Origin: RPQJ01 sp963846315
GTDB lineage: Bacteria > Pseudomonadota > Gammaproteobacteria > Steroidobacterales > Steroidobacteraceae
DNA: 64,000 nucleotides
Reading direction: 5' to 3'
Assembly: GCA_963846315.1 (NCBI GenBank)
Contig: CAWJVM010000008.1
Coordinates: forward strand, 310,001-374,000
The position numbers and the translations under genes were made by a program. Positions 24,637 through 34,058 of this stretch are shown here, one piece after another. The notes below the pieces were generated by a model that was not told the origin of the DNA, did not search any database, and saw only the letters and a program-made list of their open reading frames with translations. Each line of letters starts with the position of its first letter. Position 1 is the stretch's first letter.

Positions 24637-26028
24637 ATGGGATTCTTTTCCCGAATCGTGGGACCCGTGGCCATTGCGGCCCTGCTGGCCCCTGTCACCG
24701 GCGAGACGGCCGACGATGTCGCCGCAATTCGTGCCGAGATCGACGCGCTCAAGGCCGAGTACGCACAGCGTGTGACAGCGCTTGAAGCCCGCATCGATCA
24801 ACTGGAAACGAGTTCAACGACTGCCGCCGCCGCCGTTGCGCCGGCCGAATCGCCGCCTCCGGCGCTGTCGGCACCGGCCCGCAATTCGTCCGCCTTCAAT
24901 CCTGCCATCTCGGTGATCCTGGCCGGCAACTACGCCGACCTGTCGCAGGACCCGGGCGACTTCAACTTCGCCGGCTTCATGCCGAGCGGCGGTGAGATCG
25001 GACCGGGCGAGCGCAGTTTCAACCTCGGCGAATCGGAGGTCACGCTCGCAGCCAGCGTCGATCCGTATTTCACTGCCGCGCTGACCATGGCGTTGTCAGC
25101 CGAAGGCGAGATCGGTGTCGAAGAAGCGTTCGCCCGCACCACCTCGCTGCCGGCCGGGTTCTCGGTGAAGGGTGGGCGCTTCTTCTCCGGCTTCGGTTAC
25201 CTCAACGAGATCCATGCCCACGCGTGGGATTTCGTCGACCAGCCGCTCGTCTACCAGGCCTTCTATGGCGGGCAGTACGGCCAGGACGGCGTGCAGGTGA
25301 AGTGGCTCGCGCCGACCGACCTGTTCCTCGAGTTCGGCGCGGAAACGGGCAACGGCGGTGAATTTCCAGGCACGCGTCTGGGTCGCAACGGGCTCAATGG
25401 TGCGACGCTGTTCACCCACGTCGGCGGTGATCTCGGCGACTCGATCGGGTGGCGCGCGGGAGTGTCGTGGATAGACATGGATGCGGAGGATCGTACGTAC
25501 GAGGACGTCGACAGCCTCGGCAATGCCGTCGTGAACTCGTTCACCGGTGGTTCCGAGACGTGGATCGCCGACGCGACGTTGAAGTGGACGCCGGCGTCCA
25601 GCACCCGTCGGCAGGCTTTCAAGCTGCAGGCGGAATACATGCATCGGACCGAGGACGGAACGCTTGCCTACGACGTGGCAGGCGCGGGTCTCAGCGACTC
25701 GTATCGCAGCGAGCAGGACGGCTGGTACCTGCAGGGCGTGTACCAGTTCAATCCACGGTGGCGGTTCGGCGTGCGCTACGACGCACTCGACTCGGGTTCG
25801 ACGCGCATCGGTCTCGTCCGCAACGGCGACCTGCTGGCGAGCGACTTCCCGTTGTTGCTGCCCGGCTCACCGAGCCGCATCACCACGATGGTCGACTTCA
25901 GCCCGAGCGAGTTCTCGCGCCTGCGCGCGCAGTACGCGTGGGACGACTCGCGCGATGCCGAGACCGACCGGCAATTGCTCCTGCAGTACATCTACGCGCT
26001 CGGCGCGCACGGCTCGCACAAGTTCTAG
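24637..26028 (+). CDS. outer membrane porin-like protein with N-terminal coiled coil
   Basis: The 463-residue product has a signal peptide, then a heptad coiled coil (DDVAAIRAEIDALKAEY...VTALEARIDQLE) and a Ser/Ala/Pro linker, followed by a large beta-rich domain ending in ALGAHGSHKF with C-terminal Phe. The early coiled coil plus barrel is typical of trimeric porins. Alternating strands such as WYLQGVYQFNPRWRFGVRYD are clear. The gene lies 9 bp before the metal-binding protein gene, so the porin may admit a metal complex across the outer membrane in place of a TonB receptor. Selectivity is unknown. Confidence 0.7.
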   Translation: MGFFSRIVGPVAIAALLAPVTGETADDVAAIRAEIDALKAEYAQRVTALEARIDQLETSSTTAAAAVAPAESPPPALSAPARNSSAFNPAISVILAGNYADLSQDPGDFNFAGFMPSGGEIGPGERSFNLGESEVTLAASVDPYFTAALTMALSAEGEIGVEEAFARTTSLPAGFSVKGGRFFSGFGYLNEIHAHAWDFVDQPLVYQAFYGGQYGQDGVQVKWLAPTDLFLEFGAETGNGGEFPGTRLGRNGLNGATLFTHVGGDLGDSIGWRAGVSWIDMDAEDRTYEDVDSLGNAVVNSFTGGSETWIADATLKWTPASSTRRQAFKLQAEYMHRTEDGTLAYDVAGAGLSDSYRSEQDGWYLQGVYQFNPRWRFGVRYDALDSGSTRIGLVRNGDLLASDFPLLLPGSPSRITTMVDFSPSEFSRLRAQYAWDDSRDAETDRQLLLQYIYALGAHGSHKF

Positions 26029-26037
26029 GAGACGGAC

Positions 26038-26943
26038 ATGAACTCATTCTTCCGCGGACTATGCATTGCCTGCGCGTTGAGCGTCGCGCTGCCAGCGAAC
26101 GCGGCCATCAAAGTACTGGCTACGACGTCGGACTGGGGTTCGCTGGTGACCGAACTCGGTGGCGACAAGGTGAACGTCTACACGGCCACCAGTCCGCTGC
26201 AGGACGTGCATCGCGTCGATGCCAAACCCAGCCTGGTAGCCCGGGCCCGCTCGGCCGACCTCATCGTCGCGACGGGTGCCGAGCTCGAGAGCGGCTGGCT
26301 GCCCGTACTGCTGCAGGAATCCGGCAACTCAAAAATTCAGCCCGGTGCGCCCGGTTATTTCGAGATCACCTCGGCGCTGCGGTTGCTCGACATCCCGACG
26401 GCCGTCGACCGCTCGATGGGTGACGTGCATGCGCTCGGCAACCCGCACGTGCAGCTCGACCCGCGCAACATCGCCGTCGCGGCCAAGGCGCTGTCGGCGC
26501 GACTGGCGCAAGTCGACCCAACCAACGCGGCTTTCTATCAGCAGCGGAGCGCGGATTTCCAGGCGCGGTGGCAGCAGGCGATGACGCGGTGGGCCGTGCA
26601 GGCAGCGGCGCTCAAGGACGTGCCGGTGGTCGTCATCCACAGGGACCAGACCTACCTGATCCATTGGCTCGGCATGCAGGAGCTCGCCGCGATCGAACCC
26701 AAGCCCGGGGTACCCCCGAGCGCGGGGTACCTGGCGGGGCTCGTTGCAAAGCTCGGTACCACGCCGCCGGCGATGATCCTGCGCAATGCGTATAACGATC
26801 CGAAGGCCTCCGACTGGCTGGCGCAGCGGATCAAGGCGCCGGTGGTGCTGCTGCCGTTCTCGGTGGGCGGGACGCCGGAGGCAAAGGACCTGTTCGGACT
26901 CTTCGACGACACTCTTCGTCGCCTGCAGGCGGCCGCCAAATGA
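26038..26943 (+). CDS. metal ABC transporter substrate-binding protein (ZnuA-like)
   Basis: The 301-residue precursor has a signal peptide (cleavage after PANA) and the cluster A-I fold: VLATTSDWGSLVTELGGD at the mature N-terminus, a first metal-ligand His in QDVHRVDAKPS and a second in GNPHVQLDPRN, with a possible third in VVVIHRDQTYL. The His-rich loop of many ZnuA proteins is absent. It overlaps the permease gene by 4 bp. It would bind Zn2+ or Mn2+ in the periplasm and pass it to the permease. Confidence 0.85.
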   Translation: MNSFFRGLCIACALSVALPANAAIKVLATTSDWGSLVTELGGDKVNVYTATSPLQDVHRVDAKPSLVARARSADLIVATGAELESGWLPVLLQESGNSKIQPGAPGYFEITSALRLLDIPTAVDRSMGDVHALGNPHVQLDPRNIAVAAKALSARLAQVDPTNAAFYQQRSADFQARWQQAMTRWAVQAAALKDVPVVVIHRDQTYLIHWLGMQELAAIEPKPGVPPSAGYLAGLVAKLGTTPPAMILRNAYNDPKASDWLAQRIKAPVVLLPFSVGGTPEAKDLFGLFDDTLRRLQAAAK

Positions 26944-27722
26944 GCGACGTTGCCGGGGACTTCAGTATCCTGTGGCCCGCGCTCATCGCCGGCTTCCTGG
27001 TCGTGCTTTCGCACGTGCCGCTGGGGCAGCAGGTGCTGCGGCGAGGCATCGTCTTCATTGACCTCGCGATTGCGCAGGTAGCGGGCCTCGGTGTCATCGC
27101 TGCCCAGACGTTCGGCACGGAGCTGCACGGTTGGACGACGCAGGCAGCCGCGGTCGTTGCAGCGCTGCTCGGCGCGCTGCTGCTGACGTGGACCGAGCGC
27201 AAGCGTCCCGAAGTGCAGGAGGCGTTGATCGGCGTGCTGTTCGTGCTCGCGTCGACCGCGCAGATCCTGTTGCTCGCCAATAACCCGCACGGGGGCGAGG
27301 AACTGAAGGACCTGCTGGCCGGCCAGATCCTCTGGGTTTCGACCGAGCAGCTGGTGCGTGCAGCCGTGCTGACCGCGATCTTCCTGGTCGTCTGGTTCCG
27401 CTGGCGCCAGCGCATCGGGCAGATCGGTTTCTACGTGCTGTTCGCGCTGATGGTCACGATGTCGGTGCAGCTCGTGGGTGTCTATCTCGTGTTTACCACG
27501 CTGATCGTGCCCGCACTCGCGACCTACCGTCACGCGCGCAACCGGCAACTGGCGCTCGGTTACGCCGTCGCGTTCGCGAGCTACGTGGTGGGCCTGGCCG
27601 TCTCGCTGTTCACGGACCTGCCGTCGAGTCCGGTGATCGTCTGGGCGATGGCCGTGCTCGGCATCCTGTGGCACCTGACGGCGCGTGGCAACGGCGAACT
27701 GCTGCGGGCCGAGGAGGGCTGA
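26940..27722 (+). CDS. metal ABC transporter permease (ZnuB family)
   Basis: The 260-residue protein has about eight hydrophobic segments and the ABC-3 family pattern: HVPLGQQVLRRGIVFIDLAIAQVAGLG near the N-terminus and VQLVGVYLVFTTLIVPALAT later. Its ATG overlaps the binding-protein stop. No ATP-binding subunit gene lies in this locus, although ZnuC-type ATPases are normally adjacent. The missing ATPase must come from elsewhere in the genome if the system works. Confidence 0.85.
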   Translation: MSDVAGDFSILWPALIAGFLVVLSHVPLGQQVLRRGIVFIDLAIAQVAGLGVIAAQTFGTELHGWTTQAAAVVAALLGALLLTWTERKRPEVQEALIGVLFVLASTAQILLLANNPHGGEELKDLLAGQILWVSTEQLVRAAVLTAIFLVVWFRWRQRIGQIGFYVLFALMVTMSVQLVGVYLVFTTLIVPALATYRHARNRQLALGYAVAFASYVVGLAVSLFTDLPSSPVIVWAMAVLGILWHLTARGNGELLRAEEG

Positions 27723-27802
27723 CGAGGGTTGGGCGCCGCTGCCGCCGAGGTTGCAGCCGCGGTCGATGCGGCGAGGGGTGTGTCAACGAACCGGGCCTGG
27801 TT

Positions 27803-27840
27803 GCGTTGAGAGGGAGGTAACGACTTCATTCCTCTCACGC
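27803..27840 (+). promoter_or_regulatory. long inverted repeat in the leader of the small secreted protein gene
   Basis: GCGTTGAGAGG (27803-27813) and CCTCTCACGC (27831-27840) pair over 10 positions with one bulged base, around a 17-nt loop. The repeat ends 5 bp before the AAGGA ribosome-binding site region of the gene at 27856. It could be a leader hairpin or a repressor site. Confidence 0.4.
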
Positions 27841-27855
27841 AAAAAGGATACGGAC

Positions 27856-28329
27856 ATGTCTTATGTGAACTCGACCGTGGTGACGGGCATCGTGGGCCTG
27901 GCGGCGACGCTGTTGCTGGCGAGCGCGATGATCACGCCTGCGCAGGCCGGCGACGGCGGCCGTCAGAAGGCGCATTCGAAGCAGGGTGCCAGTGGCAGCC
28001 GGACGTACACGACAACGGTGCAGCGTACCGACTCCGGCCACACACGCGACACGATTACCACGCGCAATGACGGCAAGACGGCGACACGCAACACGACCGT
28101 GGTCAACGATCGTGCGACGGGCACGCGCTCGGTGGATACGACGGCCACGGGGTTCAATGGCCGCACCACCACGTACTCGAGCGACGCGCAGCGTACGAAC
28201 GACGGTTACGTGCGCGATGTCACGCGAACTTTGCCTGACGGCCAGGTGAACCAGCGCAACATCGATGTCGCGTGCGACCCTGCGTCACGCAGCTGCACCA
28301 AGACGGTCACCGGTCAGAACGGCGGCTGA
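27856..28329 (+). CDS. small secreted Thr/Arg/Asp-rich protein of unknown function
   Basis: The 157-residue product starts at ATG 27856 with AAGGA 7 nt upstream and has a signal peptide ending at PAQAGD. The mature part is made of degenerate units of the type TRxDGxT/xRNTTVVN, R-x-VDTTATGFNG and QRTNDGYVRDVTRT, polar and beta-prone, ending with two cysteines (VACDPASRSCTK). Similar repeat proteins occur in gammaproteobacteria without known function. A long inverted repeat lies just upstream. Confidence 0.6.
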   Translation: MSYVNSTVVTGIVGLAATLLLASAMITPAQAGDGGRQKAHSKQGASGSRTYTTTVQRTDSGHTRDTITTRNDGKTATRNTTVVNDRATGTRSVDTTATGFNGRTTTYSSDAQRTNDGYVRDVTRTLPDGQVNQRNIDVACDPASRSCTKTVTGQNGG

Positions 28330-28356
28330 TCCCGCCCGGTGGCACCACCGCCAGTC

Positions 28357-28377
28357 CCCGGCACGTGAGTTGCCGGG
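28357..28377. terminator. hairpin between convergent genes, possible terminator
   Basis: CCCGGCA (28357-28363) pairs with TGCCGGG (28371-28377) around a 7-nt loop. It lies between the convergent stops at 28329 and 28401. There is no strong T tract on either side, so termination is not certain. Confidence 0.4.
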
Positions 28378-28400
28378 TGCTTGGCGCCGCGACCCTTGCA

Positions 28401-29763
28401 TCAGCTTCGGGTGTTCAACCGGCGCGCGGTTTGCGGAACAGGTAATACGCAGCCCACCACGACCGCGAGCGTCAGCAGGCTGAAGTAGAACTGGCTCGCG
28501 AGCTCAGGCGTCATCGCCATTGCGACCAGCACCGCGAACATGGCGCCGATCGTCACGTAGCTGAGCCAGGGGAACAGCCAGACGCGAACCGCCTTGGTTT
28601 CGGTTTCCGGATGCTTGCGGCGCAACCGGATGTGCGCAAACGCGGTCATCAGGTACACGAACAGGATCACCGTGCCGGTGGTGCTGATGAGGAAGGCAAA
28701 GACCCGGTTCGGCGAGACGATCGCGATGATCACGCCGAGCACGCCGACGGCCGATCCCAGCAGGATCGAACGCGCAGGCACGCGGCGGGTATTGACCTCG
28801 ACCAGCCAGCGCGGCGCGTCGCCGCGGTCGGCCATCACGTACAGCACGCGCGAGCAGACGTACACCGCCGAATTCAGGCACGACAGCACGGCGGTGAGGA
28901 TGATGAAGCTCATCACCGCACTGCCCCACTTGAACCCCATGACGTTGAGCGCCAGCGTGAAGGGCGATTCGCCCGGCTTGATGGTGGGCCACGCGACGAC
29001 GCAGACGATCAGTCCCAGCGAAATGACGTAGAACAGCAGGATGCGCCACGTGATCGTGGTGGCCATGCGCACGACAGCTTGCTCCGGATTCTTCGACTCG
29101 GCTGCCGCGACCGTCGTGATTTCGGCGCCGACGAGCGAGAAGAACACGGTCGTCACGGTGGCCACTACGGGGACCCAGCCGTGGGGGGCGAAGCCACCAT
29201 GGGCGGTCAGGTTCGCGAACGTCGCGCCGGCGGGGGAGGTGAGGCCGAAGGCGAAGAGCGGCCGCGACGAGGATGAAGGCGATGATCGCCGCAACCTTGA
29301 TCGACGAAAACCAGAATTCGAACTCGCCGTAGGAACGAGCGGAGAGCAGGTTGACGGCTGTCATCACGGCCATCAGCCCGAGGCCGAGCTGCCACATCGG
29401 CAGGTTGATCCACAGCTGCAGGATCTGTGCACCGGCGATCGCCTCGATCGGCACCACCACGATCCAGAAGTACCAGTAGAGCCACCCGGCGATGAAACCC
29501 GCGGCGTCGCCCAGCCCGGCGCGCGAGAACTCGGTAAACGACCGTACGCCCGGGTGCGTGATGGCCATCTCGCCGAGCATGCGCATCACGATGAAGACGA
29601 TCGTGCCGGCCAGCATATACGACAGCAGGGCCGCCGGGCCGGCCGCAGCGATCGCGGCGCTGCTGCCGACGAACAGGCCGGCGCCGATGACGCCGCCGAT
29701 CGTGATCATCGTGATGTGGCGCGGCAGCAGCGTCCGGCTCAGCTCGTGGCTCGATGCGTGCAA
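28401..29763 (-). pseudogene. AAT-family amino acid permease (GabP/ProY-like), frameshifted
   Basis: The N-terminal half (HITMITIGGVIGAGLFVGSS, the AAT-family signature) reads in one frame to IKVAAIIAFILVAA, near 29265. The rest (LFAFGLTSPAG, FFSLVGAEITTVAAAESKNP, to LPVPQTARRLNTRS) reads in the next frame to the TGA at 28401. Deleting one base in the GCGGCCGCTC stretch at about 29257-29266 restores a 453-residue, twelve-helix permease, the normal size. I chose the TTG at 29763, preceded by GGAG, as start; the frame is open farther up. Since both halves are otherwise intact, this is either a recent mutation or a sequencing error. Confidence 0.75.
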
Positions 29764-29914
29764 GTGGGGGGACTCCGGTGGATGCGCAGTGGCGCGCACC
29801 GTCCTACGGCGGGTCGGCGGTGTCAAGCGATTCGCGTCCGGGCGCGATACATCACCGCGCGTGCTGTTATCGTAGGGCGGTCATCAGATGTCACCGTCCA
29901 GTGGAGATTCGCGC

Positions 29915-31015
29915 GTGAAACGCAGGTCATTGCTCAAGGCCGCCGTGCTCGGCAGCGGCGCCGCGTTGGCTGCGCCCGCCATTTCCAGGGGCTTGGCGGA
30001 GTGGCGCATGGTTACCAGCTGGCCGAAAGGCCTGCCGGGCCTCGGCACCGGTGCCGAACGAATCGCCGCGAACATCACGGCGATGAGCGGCGGACGACTG
30101 ACGGTCAAGGTGTATGCCGCCGGCGAACTGGTGCCGGCACTCGAATGCTTCGGCGCGGTCGCGAACGGCACGGCGCAGATGGGGCACGACGCGGGCTACT
30201 ACCACACCGGCAAGTCGGAAGGCTGCGCGTTCTTCACCGCCTTTCCGTTCGGTTTCACCATGGGTGAGATGGCGGCGTGGATCAAGCACGGCAACGGCCA
30301 GAAACTGTGGGACGAGTTGTACGCGCCGTTCGGCCTGCGTGCTTTCCAGGCGGGCAGCACGGGCACGCAGATGTTCGGCTGGTTCCGCCGCGAAATCCGC
30401 GGGCTCGACGATCTGCAGGGACTCAAGTTCCGCACCCCGGGCAACCAGGGTCGCGTGCTGCAGAAGCTCGGCGTCATTCCCGTTTCGTTGCCGGGCGGCG
30501 AGATCTTCCCGGCGCTGCAATCGGGTGCCATCGACGGCGCCGAATGGGTGGGGCCGTACAACGATCTCGCGCTCGGCTTCTACCAGGTCTGCCGCTACTA
30601 CTATTCGCCCGGTTACCACGAGCCGGGGCCCGCGTTGCAGCTCACCATCAACGAACAGGCCTGGCGCTCGCTCACGCCCGAACTGCAAGCCATCGTGCGG
30701 ACGGTGGCGGATGCAGCGACGACGGACATGTACGCGGAGTACACCGCACAGTCGGGCCCCGCGCTGCGCACGCTGGTGCAGAAGCATGGCGTGATCGTGC
30801 GCAGCCTGCCGGAAGACGTCCTGATTGCTTGCGGGCAGAAGTCGAACGAAGTGCTGAACGAGATTCACGCCAGCGACACCTCGCCGAACCACATCGTCCG
30901 TCGCATCATCGAAGATTTCCTGGCGTTCCGGGAAGACGTCGTGCCGTGGACGCGGGTCGGCGAGCAGGCGTTCGTCAACGCTCGACGGCTGCCGTTCGAG
31001 TTCAGGCTGAAATAA
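29915..31015 (+). CDS. TRAP transporter substrate-binding protein (DctP family)
   Basis: I prefer the GTG at 29915, with GGAG 8 nt upstream, over the ATG at 29888. The 366-residue precursor starts with a twin-arginine-type signal (KRRSLLKAAVLGSG). The mature protein has the DctP pattern: YAAGELVPALECFGAVANGTAQMGH, LQGLKFRTPGNQGRVLQKLGVIP and ALQSGAIDGAEWVGPYND, including the Arg that binds the substrate carboxylate. Long relatives bind 2-oxo acids or other organic acids. Its membrane partners are encoded convergently at 31089-33239. Confidence 0.9.
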   Translation: MKRRSLLKAAVLGSGAALAAPAISRGLAEWRMVTSWPKGLPGLGTGAERIAANITAMSGGRLTVKVYAAGELVPALECFGAVANGTAQMGHDAGYYHTGKSEGCAFFTAFPFGFTMGEMAAWIKHGNGQKLWDELYAPFGLRAFQAGSTGTQMFGWFRREIRGLDDLQGLKFRTPGNQGRVLQKLGVIPVSLPGGEIFPALQSGAIDGAEWVGPYNDLALGFYQVCRYYYSPGYHEPGPALQLTINEQAWRSLTPELQAIVRTVADAATTDMYAEYTAQSGPALRTLVQKHGVIVRSLPEDVLIACGQKSNEVLNEIHASDTSPNHIVRRIIEDFLAFREDVVPWTRVGEQAFVNARRLPFEFRLK

Positions 31016-31088
31016 CCTCGCGAGTCCCGCTGTCGCCTGCGCACCGAGCGCTGGGCGCGGATCCTGCGCAGCTGTCGTCGAACGCGCC

Positions 31089-32663
31089 TTATTTATCGTC
31101 GCCGTCGTCGCCAACTTCCGGCGGGAACAGATCTCGGAGGTCGTCATGGTAGGGGCGCGGACGATCCGGCGCGGGTTCGCGGAACAGGTCGCCGAAATCG
31201 TCCGCCACCGGCGAGCCAGACGGCGTCGTCGTAAGGCTCGGGCCGCGCGAGTCCTCCTGCAGCGGCGCCATGTGTGCGAACAACCTGTCCGGCAGGTACG
31301 TCGCGAGCGCCGGCATCGCCCAGAGCAGGCTGAGACCGATCACCTGCAGCACGACGAACGGCACGACCCCTTTATAGATGTCGAGTGTCGTGAGCATCCT
31401 GCCGGCGACGCCGCGCAGGTAGAACAGCGCGAATCCAAAGGGCGGCGTCAGGAAGCTCGTCTGCAGGTTCACGCCGATCATCACGCCGAGCCAGACCGGG
31501 TCGACCCCCATCTTGATCAGCGCCGGCGCCGCGATCGGCACGACCACGAAGATGATCTCGAACGTGTCGAGGAAGAAGCCCAGGAAGAAGATCACCAGCA
31601 TCACGGCGAGCACCGCCGAGAACGTGCCACCCGGCAATGACGCCAGCGCGGCGTGCACCAGGTTCTCGCCGCCGAGTCCGCGGAACACCAGGCTGAACAC
31701 ACTGGCGCCGAGCAGGATCACGAACACCATCGAGCTGATCGTCAGTGTCGTTCGCATCACCTCGCGCAGGATCGGCAGGCTGAAGCTGCGGTTAGCCGCA
31801 GAGAGTGCCATCGCGCCGACCGCGCCCACCGAGGCGGACTCCGTGGGGGTCGCGATGCCCGCGAGGATCGAGCCGAGCACGGACAGGATCAGCAGCAGCG
31901 GCGGTGCCAATGCTTTCAGCACGCGGCTCGCCAGGCCAGCGCGCTGCACGGCGCTCATTTCGAGCGGCGGGCACGACTTCGGATCGAAGATCGATTTTGC
32001 CAGGATCCACAGCAGGTACAGGCCGACCAGCAGCAGCCCCGGCAACATGGCGCCGGCAAACAACTGCCCGACCGAGATCGGATCCGGCGACAGGTTGCCG
32101 AGTTCGAGCTGCGCCTGCTGGTTGGCGCCCTGCAGGATGTCACCGACGAAGATCAGCACAGTCGACGGCGGGATGATCTGGCCGAGCGTGCCGGCGGCGC
32201 AGATCGTGCCGGCGGCGAGCTTCGGGTCGTAACCCGCCCGCATCATCGCGGGCAGCGACAGCAGCCCCATCGTGACGACGGTGGCGCCGACAATGCCGGT
32301 CGATGCCGCGAGCAGCGCGCCGACGATCACCACCGAATACCCGAGGCCGCCGCGCAACGACCCGAACAGCTCGCCCATCGTGGTGAGCAGGGCCTCGGCG
32401 ATCTTCGAGCGCTCGAGCATGACGCCCATGAAGACGAAGAGCGGCACGGCCACCAGCGTCTCGTTGGTCATCGTGCCGAAGTAGCGTCCGACCAGCGCCG
32501 ACAGGATTGCCACGTCGAACACGCCGAGCGCGATGCCGAGGGTGGCGAAGATCAGTCCGACACCCGCGAGCGTGAAAGCCACGGGATACCCGAGCAGCAC
32601 GGCGCCGATGGTCGTCGCGAACATCGCGATGGCGAGCACCTCGCCGATCAGCACGGGGCTCAT
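31089..32663 (-). CDS. TRAP transporter large permease (DctM family)
   Basis: The 524-residue protein has the full DctM fold of about twelve helices. Family motifs include FMGVMLERSKIAEALL, GTLGQIIPPSTVLIF, GIATPTESASVGAVGA and LQTSFLTPPFGFALFYLRG. An unusual polar tail of about 55 residues (after HMAPLQED) is rich in Asp, Pro and Arg and repeats DDFGDLFRE / DDLRDLFPPE. It is preceded by the small permease gene 24 bp upstream. It forms the ion-coupled channel of the TRAP system. Confidence 0.9.
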   Translation of the reverse strand: MSPVLIGEVLAIAMFATTIGAVLLGYPVAFTLAGVGLIFATLGIALGVFDVAILSALVGRYFGTMTNETLVAVPLFVFMGVMLERSKIAEALLTTMGELFGSLRGGLGYSVVIVGALLAASTGIVGATVVTMGLLSLPAMMRAGYDPKLAAGTICAAGTLGQIIPPSTVLIFVGDILQGANQQAQLELGNLSPDPISVGQLFAGAMLPGLLLVGLYLLWILAKSIFDPKSCPPLEMSAVQRAGLASRVLKALAPPLLLILSVLGSILAGIATPTESASVGAVGAMALSAANRSFSLPILREVMRTTLTISSMVFVILLGASVFSLVFRGLGGENLVHAALASLPGGTFSAVLAVMLVIFFLGFFLDTFEIIFVVVPIAAPALIKMGVDPVWLGVMIGVNLQTSFLTPPFGFALFYLRGVAGRMLTTLDIYKGVVPFVVLQVIGLSLLWAMPALATYLPDRLFAHMAPLQEDSRGPSLTTTPSGSPVADDFGDLFREPAPDRPRPYHDDLRDLFPPEVGDDGDDK

Positions 32664-32687
32664 CGCGGGTTCCGGCCGCGGCGGCGG

Positions 32688-33239
32688 CTACAGGCGCTCA
32701 TCGGTCACCTTGTCCTCGTCGTGGTCGACGATACCGTGGCCGGCAAGCGATAACGAACGCCGCGCGATCAGTGCGAGCCCCTGCACGAACAACAGGGCGC
32801 ACAGCACCCACAGCAGCGACTTCAGCAAGTACAGCCCGGGCATGCCATCCGCCGTGGCGGAGGATTCGCGGATGCCCCAGGACGACAGCACGAACGGCGC
32901 CGAGGTCACCGCCAGGATCGCGAGCCAGGGGAACAGGAAGAACAGCGTGCCGAGAATGTCGATCCACGCCTTGCCCCGATCACCGAGCTTGCCGTACATG
33001 ACGTCGACGTTGACGTGTCCGCGATGCAGCATGGTGTAGCCGGCACCGGCCATGAAGACCGCGGCGTGCTGCCACACGTAAAGTTCCTGCATCCACGGGA
33101 AGCCGATGTTGAACGCATAGCGGAGCACGACGACCGCGAAGCACGTCAGCACGCAACCGAGCGTCAGCCAGGCGACGGTGCGGCCGATCCAGTCGTTGAC
33201 GGCGTCGACGCCTTTGATGAAGCGGTAGAGCAGGTTCAT
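32688..33239 (-). CDS. TRAP transporter small permease (DctQ family)
   Basis: The ATG at 33239 gives 183 residues with four hydrophobic helices, the DctQ norm. Visible are FPWMQELYVWQHAAVFMAGAGY, the conserved W-x-E motif, and the polar HVNVDVMYGKL loop. A longer reading upstream is rich in Arg/Gly and not credible. The gene precedes the large permease gene and is the likely first gene of that pair. Confidence 0.85.
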   Translation of the reverse strand: MNLLYRFIKGVDAVNDWIGRTVAWLTLGCVLTCFAVVVLRYAFNIGFPWMQELYVWQHAAVFMAGAGYTMLHRGHVNVDVMYGKLGDRGKAWIDILGTLFFLFPWLAILAVTSAPFVLSSWGIRESSATADGMPGLYLLKSLLWVLCALLFVQGLALIARRSLSLAGHGIVDHDEDKVTDERL

Positions 33240-33325
33240 CGAGTCAATAAATGCGGCGAGGGGTGTGTGCCCCGGTTCATGGCGACGGAGCATCGCACAA
33301 AACCTGCCGCTGCCACCTGCGCGAC

Positions 33326-33817
33326 CTAGAACACGCCCAGTTCCAGACCGGCCGCCAGTGTCGCGCCCAGTTCCTCGCACCGCTGCAGGTCCGCCGGTGC
33401 CAGGGTCTTGGGGCGAAGGATGTCCGTCGGGGTCTGCGCATGGGTAATGACCAGCGTCGGCGGCGTGACCGGCACGAGCCGCCAGCCGAGTGCGATGCGT
33501 TCAAGCTGGCGAATCGCGCCCTGGCCATCACTGCCGGCGCAGACCATCGCGGCGTACGGCCGGCCGTTGATCCGGTCGAGCACTGCGTAATAGGTGCGGT
33601 CGAAGAAATCCTTCATCAGGCCGCTCATCGAGGCCAGGTTCTCGGGCGTCGCGAAGAGGTAGCCGTCGGCGCCGAGCACGTCGTCGGGCTGCGCATCCTG
33701 CGCTCGGAGCAGGGCCGTGTGCACACCAGGCTCGATGGCGGCGCCACGCAGCGCGGCCTCGGCCATCTGTTGCGTGCCGCCGGTCATCGAGTGGTAGACG
33801 ATCAGCAGGGTTTTCAA
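33326..33817 (-). CDS. flavodoxin-family NAD(P)H-dependent oxidoreductase
   Basis: This 163-residue protein begins MKTLLIVYHSMTGGTQQMAEAA, the FMN phosphate-binding loop of flavodoxin-like proteins (S-x-T-G-x-T). The later segments LFATPENLASMSGLMKDFFDRTYY and MVCAGSDGQGAIRQLERIA match the WrbA/NADPH-dependent FMN reductase type. It would bind FMN and reduce quinones or other small substrates in the cytosol. It stands alone, divergent from mtnP with a 241-bp gap. Confidence 0.8.
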   Translation of the reverse strand: MKTLLIVYHSMTGGTQQMAEAALRGAAIEPGVHTALLRAQDAQPDDVLGADGYLFATPENLASMSGLMKDFFDRTYYAVLDRINGRPYAAMVCAGSDGQGAIRQLERIALGWRLVPVTPPTLVITHAQTPTDILRPKTLAPADLQRCEELGATLAAGLELGVF

Positions 33818-34058
33818 TGCAGCTCTCGCGTTGCCCGACGAAGCGCGGACCGGCAGGCATGCGCCGCACCGGCCGACGGCTTATTCTAGCGAGGCCGCGC
33901 TCATCGAGCGCCAGCAGCGCGAACAACGGTGGCACCCAGATCCGGACGCCTTGCGCAAACAGGCGCCATGGTCGCATGGGCCGGCGCGGAAAACCCCGGT
34001 TCCCGGTGGCTCGCGGTCTCGTTTACTCTGCGGCGCACACGACATGGGGGCGGCAGGC

